The notes below the pieces were generated by a model that was not told the DNA's origin, did no database searches, and was given only the letters and a program-made list of their open reading frames with translations. From contig CAJTOM010000093.1 of NCBI GenBank assembly GCA_910577915.1, positions 1 through 7,692 of the forward strand: 7,692 bases of DNA, read 5' to 3'. Positions within the stretch are counted from its first letter, which is position 1. The number at the start of each line of letters is the position of its first letter. Origin of the DNA: an uncultured Oscillospiraceae bacterium (GTDB lineage: Bacteria; Bacillota; Clostridia; Oscillospirales; Oscillospiraceae). Below are positions 5,858 through 7,692 of the stretch, piece after piece. Made by a program: the position numbers and the translations under genes.

Positions 5858-5879
5858 GCGGCGCTGTGCGCCGCTTTTT
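5858..5879 (+). terminator. Plus-oriented hairpin with T run behind the GH19 promoter
   Basis: GCGGCGC-TGT-GCGCCGC (5858-5874) is a perfect 7-bp stem followed on the plus strand by TTTTT (5875-5879), the classic intrinsic terminator form. No ordinary plus-strand gene ends here. The only candidate source is antisense read-through from metF, whose open frame ends at 5756. On the minus strand the same hairpin sits in the leader of the GH19-like gene, just before its ribosome binding site, and may instead act there. Confidence 0.5.
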
Positions 5880-5903
5880 CGGAAATCCATGGAATACGGC
5901 TCT

Positions 5904-5932
5904 ATCTTACCACAGATCGCGGCGCTTTTCAA
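5904..5932 (-). promoter_or_regulatory. Promoter of the GH19-bactofilin operon
   Basis: On the minus strand, -35 TTGAAA (5932-5927) and -10 TAAGAT (5909-5904) have a 17-base spacer and TG upstream of the -10. It lies about 64 bases before the GH19-like start codon, giving a leader of roughly 55 bases. Confidence 0.7.
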
Positions 5933-6027
5933 GGGCTTATCCGCGAGGAAAGTGGGGGAAACGGGGCGGAGAAGCGCAGGGGGTGTCCGGCAGAGTTACT
6001 GTCCGGATTTTCGGACTATTTGTGCTG

Positions 6028-6033
6028 TATACT
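6028..6033 (+). promoter_or_regulatory. Candidate -10 box of the small-protein gene
   Basis: TATACT stands 49 bases before the ATG at 6082. I find no good -35; an inverted repeat GTCCG-GATTTT-CGGAC (6001-6016) occupies that position, and the motif TGTCCGG occurs twice (5984-5990 and 6000-6006). This could mean activator-dependent control, which is speculative. Confidence 0.35.
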
Positions 6034-6081
6034 ATAGGAAGAAGCAAAGAGCAGCACACGAAGCAGAAAGGAGCGGCAGTG

Positions 6082-6183
6082 ATGAAGGGATACTACAACG
6101 GCGCCGGGTACATGGGCTATGTGGAGGGACGCTGGGTCCTGTTCGCCAGCGAGAGCGACTACCGGGAGTACATGGAGGAGTGA
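6082..6183 (+). CDS. 33-residue aromatic small protein, function unknown
   Basis: A short gene of the form MKGYYNGAGYMGYVEGRW followed by VLFASESDYREYMEE. It has an AAAGGAG ribosome binding site (6067-6073) 8 bases before the ATG, a candidate promoter, and a terminator right after the stop, so it reads as a complete single-gene transcription unit. Tyrosine and glycine fill the first half; the second half is an acidic amphipathic stretch, SESDYREYMEE. There is no cysteine, no signal peptide and no membrane helix. I recall similar tiny YxGYVxGRxxLFASExDYxEYxE proteins as unannotated ORFs in clostridial gut bacteria, but I cannot confirm this here. Regulator partner, phage-derived peptide or structural peptide are all possible; no function is assigned. 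Confidence 0.7.
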   Translation: MKGYYNGAGYMGYVEGRWVLFASESDYREYMEE

Positions 6184-6209
6184 GATGACAGGTGGAGCGG
6201 AACATAGGA

Positions 6210-6250
6210 GGGCCGGCGTCCCCTTGGCTGGCGGACGCCGGTCCCGTTTT
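6210..6250 (+). terminator. Intrinsic terminator of the small-protein gene
   Basis: GGG-CCGGCGTCC (6210-6221) pairs with GGACGCCGG-(T)-CCC (6233-6245) with one bulged T and an 11-nt loop, followed by GTTTT (6246-6250) and further T-rich sequence. It lies 27 bases after the stop of the 33-codon gene and also separates it from the convergent xdhC. Confidence 0.75.
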
Positions 6251-6742
6251 CTATGTCTCTTTTCCCAGCCGTTGCAGCATGGTCTTTTTCACCGCCCGGA
6301 GGATGTTCTCATATCCGGTGCAGCGGCAGAGGTGGCCGGAGAGGAGCTTGCGCAGCTCGTCGTCGGTGTACTCCCTGCCGCTCTCCAGAATCTCCACGGC
6401 GGTCATGATGAAGCCGGGCGTGCAGAACCCGCACTGGATGGCGGCCTCGTCAATGAAAGCCTGCTGGATGTCGCTGAGCGCGCCGCCGGGACCCAGGAGG
6501 CCCTCCAGGGTGCGGATCTCCTTCCCGTCAGCCCAGGCTGCCAGGTAGAGGCAGGAGTTGAAGCACGCACCGTCGATGAGGACGTTGCAGGCCCCGCACT
6601 CCCCCACCTCACAGCCCTTTTTCACGCTGGTGAGGCGGAAGTCGCCGCGCAGCAGGTCCGTCAGGGACGCGCGCACGTCCACCATCTGCTCCACCTCCCG
6701 GCCGTTGATGGTGCAGTGAATCAATTTGTACTGTCTGCTCAT
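6251..6742 (-). CDS. xdhC: Xanthine dehydrogenase-type 2Fe-2S subunit (XdhC)
   Basis: 163 residues, the small iron-sulfur subunit of a molybdenum hydroxylase that passes electrons from the Mo site to FAD. It has the usual two domains. The ferredoxin-like one binds a 2Fe-2S cluster through Cys44, Cys49, Cys52 and Cys64 (KKGCEVGECGACNVLIDG...NSC). The helical one binds a second cluster through Cys104, Cys107, Cys139 and Cys141 (QCGFCTPGFIM, HLCRCTGYENI). The stretch SCLYLAAWADGKEIRTLEG closely recalls E. coli XdhC. Length is normal (~160). ATG 6742 is chosen because it overlaps the xdhB stop as ATGA and has GGAGGTG 8 bases upstream; the longer frame to 6769 is rejected. Symbol follows E. coli usage, where XdhC is the Fe-S subunit, not the XDH maturation factor of the same name. 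The true substrate (xanthine, nicotinate or other) depends on the Mo subunit, which is not in view. Confidence 0.93.
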   Translation of the reverse strand: MSRQYKLIHCTINGREVEQMVDVRASLTDLLRGDFRLTSVKKGCEVGECGACNVLIDGACFNSCLYLAAWADGKEIRTLEGLLGPGGALSDIQQAFIDEAAIQCGFCTPGFIMTAVEILESGREYTDDELRKLLSGHLCRCTGYENILRAVKKTMLQRLGKET

Positions 6743-7623
6743 GCCATCACACCTCCCGCCAGCTTCCACGATTCGATGAGGCCCCGCCGGGCCATCTCCA
6801 CGGCGATATGCTCCCGGAAGGCCTTGCTGGCCCGCCAGCTGTCTCTGGGGTGGATGTCCTCCAGCACCGCCCGGGCGAAGGTGTCCGCCGTCTCCTGGGT
6901 GAGGGGCCGGCCCTGGGCGGCGGCCTCGGCGGCGGGGGCGCGCATGGGGATGGGCCCCGCCACGCCGTAGGCGATCCGGGCCCGGAGGATGGAGCGCTTG
7001 TCCCCGCTGAGCACCACGTTCACCGAACAGCCGGTGGTGGCGATGTCCATGGCGCTGCGCATGGCGTACTTGATGTAGTGGCCGAAGCAGTTTTCGTAGC
7101 TGATCTTGGGGATGAGGATGGCGGTCTGTATCTCGTCGGGCCGGAGGTCCACCTTCCCGGCGGAGAGGTAAAAGTCCCCGATGGGCAGCCGCCGCACGCC
7201 CTTCTCGCCGGTCAGCTCCACAACGGCGTCCCAGGCGAAGAGGGTGGAGGCGGAGTCGGCGCTGGTGACGCCGTTGCAGGTGTTGCCGCCGATGGTGCCG
7301 GCGTTGCGGATCTGGGGGCCGCCCACCATGTCCACCGCCTCGCCCAGGACGTTGATATATTTCTGGATAATGGGGTCCTTGGTAATGCGGCTGAAGCTGG
7401 TCAGCGACCCGATGCGGATGGTTCCGTCGGCCTCCAGGGCCACGCCCCGGAGCGCGTCGATGCCGTAGATGGAGATCAGCTCCTTCCCGGCCCGTTTGCC
7501 CTCCCGGACCTGGACGAGGACGTCGGTCCCCCCGGCGAGAATCTGGGCCTCCGGATGCTCCAGACGGAGGCGGACAGCGTCGGCGACGCTGGCGGCCTCA
7601 TAGAGTGCTTTAATATCATACAT
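6739..7623 (-). CDS. xdhB: Xanthine dehydrogenase-type FAD-binding subunit (XdhB)
   Basis: 294 residues (E. coli XdhB is about the same), the middle subunit that takes electrons from the 2Fe-2S clusters and reduces NAD or another acceptor at FAD. FAD-binding motifs are clear: ILAGGTDVLVQ (28-38), GGPQIRNAGTIGGNTCNG (101-118) and TSADS (120-124). The later KYAMRSAMDIATTGCSVNV (185-203) and HPRDSWRASKAFREH (258-272) match XdhB closely. ATG 7623 has AAGGAGG (7633-7639) 9 bases upstream. It overlaps xdhC by 4 bp, so the two are coupled. In the usual A-B-C order the Mo subunit gene xdhA would lie just right of the window. A role in anaerobic purine breakdown is likely from the family but not proven by this fragment. 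Confidence 0.94.
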   Translation of the reverse strand: MYDIKALYEAASVADAVRLRLEHPEAQILAGGTDVLVQVREGKRAGKELISIYGIDALRGVALEADGTIRIGSLTSFSRITKDPIIQKYINVLGEAVDMVGGPQIRNAGTIGGNTCNGVTSADSASTLFAWDAVVELTGEKGVRRLPIGDFYLSAGKVDLRPDEIQTAILIPKISYENCFGHYIKYAMRSAMDIATTGCSVNVVLSGDKRSILRARIAYGVAGPIPMRAPAAEAAAQGRPLTQETADTFARAVLEDIHPRDSWRASKAFREHIAVEMARRGLIESWKLAGGVMA

Positions 7624-7641
7624 GGGAATGATCCTCCTTCT

Positions 7642-7682
7642 TCGCCGCCCGACCGGCGGCGAGGGGTAGTCCCTGCCGGGAC
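7642..7682 (-). other. Two small hairpins upstream of xdhB
   Basis: TCGCCGCC-5 nt-GGCGGCGA (7642-7662) is a perfect 8-bp stem, and GTCCC-TGCC-GGGAC (7669-7682) a perfect 5-bp stem with a tetraloop. The first ends just before the xdhB Shine-Dalgarno. No T run follows, so they are not intrinsic terminators; they may affect mRNA processing or relative subunit levels. All three minus frames are open from 7624 to 7692, so part of this may still be the end of an upstream gene; I cannot recognise one. Confidence 0.4.
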
Positions 7683-7692
7683 GGGGGATGCG

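Noticed and set aside
6119..6970. Plus-strand frame opposite xdhB and xdhC
   Set aside because: It crosses the small-protein gene end and its terminator and is antisense to well-conserved Fe-S and FAD subunits.
1..7692. CRISPR array, tRNA or rRNA genes, insertion-sequence transposase
   Set aside because: I saw no regularly spaced repeats, no cloverleaf with a recognisable T-arm, no rRNA sequence and no transposase motif on either strand.

Overview
The window looks like chromosomal DNA of a GC-rich anaerobic Firmicute. The best guess is a gut Oscillospiraceae relative (Flavonifractor/Lawsonibacter-like). The reasons are the high GC with strong C/G third positions, near-perfect AGGAGG ribosome binding sites, a MetV-MetF type methylene-THF reductase, and a molybdenum-hydroxylase (xanthine dehydrogenase type) operon. 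This assignment is inference from composition and gene content; no rRNA or other taxonomic marker is present.

Layout. Positions 1-413 (minus) hold the first 137 codons of a zinc-dependent sorbitol/polyol dehydrogenase, cut by the window edge. Behind it, also minus, is a ROK-family repressor (600-1724) with a terminator at 551-586 and a well-formed promoter at 1766-1794. Similar AT-rich palindromes precede both genes, suggesting that the ROK protein controls itself and the dehydrogenase. From about 1740 to 2660 the DNA turns strikingly AT-rich and carries a single plus-strand gene (2152-2616) of 154 codons. Its product looks like a small orphan immunity-type protein and was probably acquired horizontally.

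At 2851-4430 (plus) lies a tight metV-metF pair with its own promoter. metF has no stop codon near its expected end: its frame runs into a 45-bp perfect hairpin (21-bp arms) and stays open to a TAG at 5754-5756. Convergent to it, on the minus strand, is a two-gene operon (5840-4484): a membrane-anchored GH19-like muralytic enzyme followed after 16 bp by a bactofilin. Terminator-like hairpins lie behind each of the two opposing promoters, oriented to stop antisense read-through.

After a divergent promoter region comes a 33-codon gene (6082-6183, plus) with a good ribosome binding site and a terminator. The right end (6251-7623, minus) holds xdhC- and xdhB-like genes, the 2Fe-2S and FAD subunits of a xanthine dehydrogenase-type enzyme, overlapping by 4 bp. 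The molybdenum subunit is not in the window and may lie beyond the right edge.
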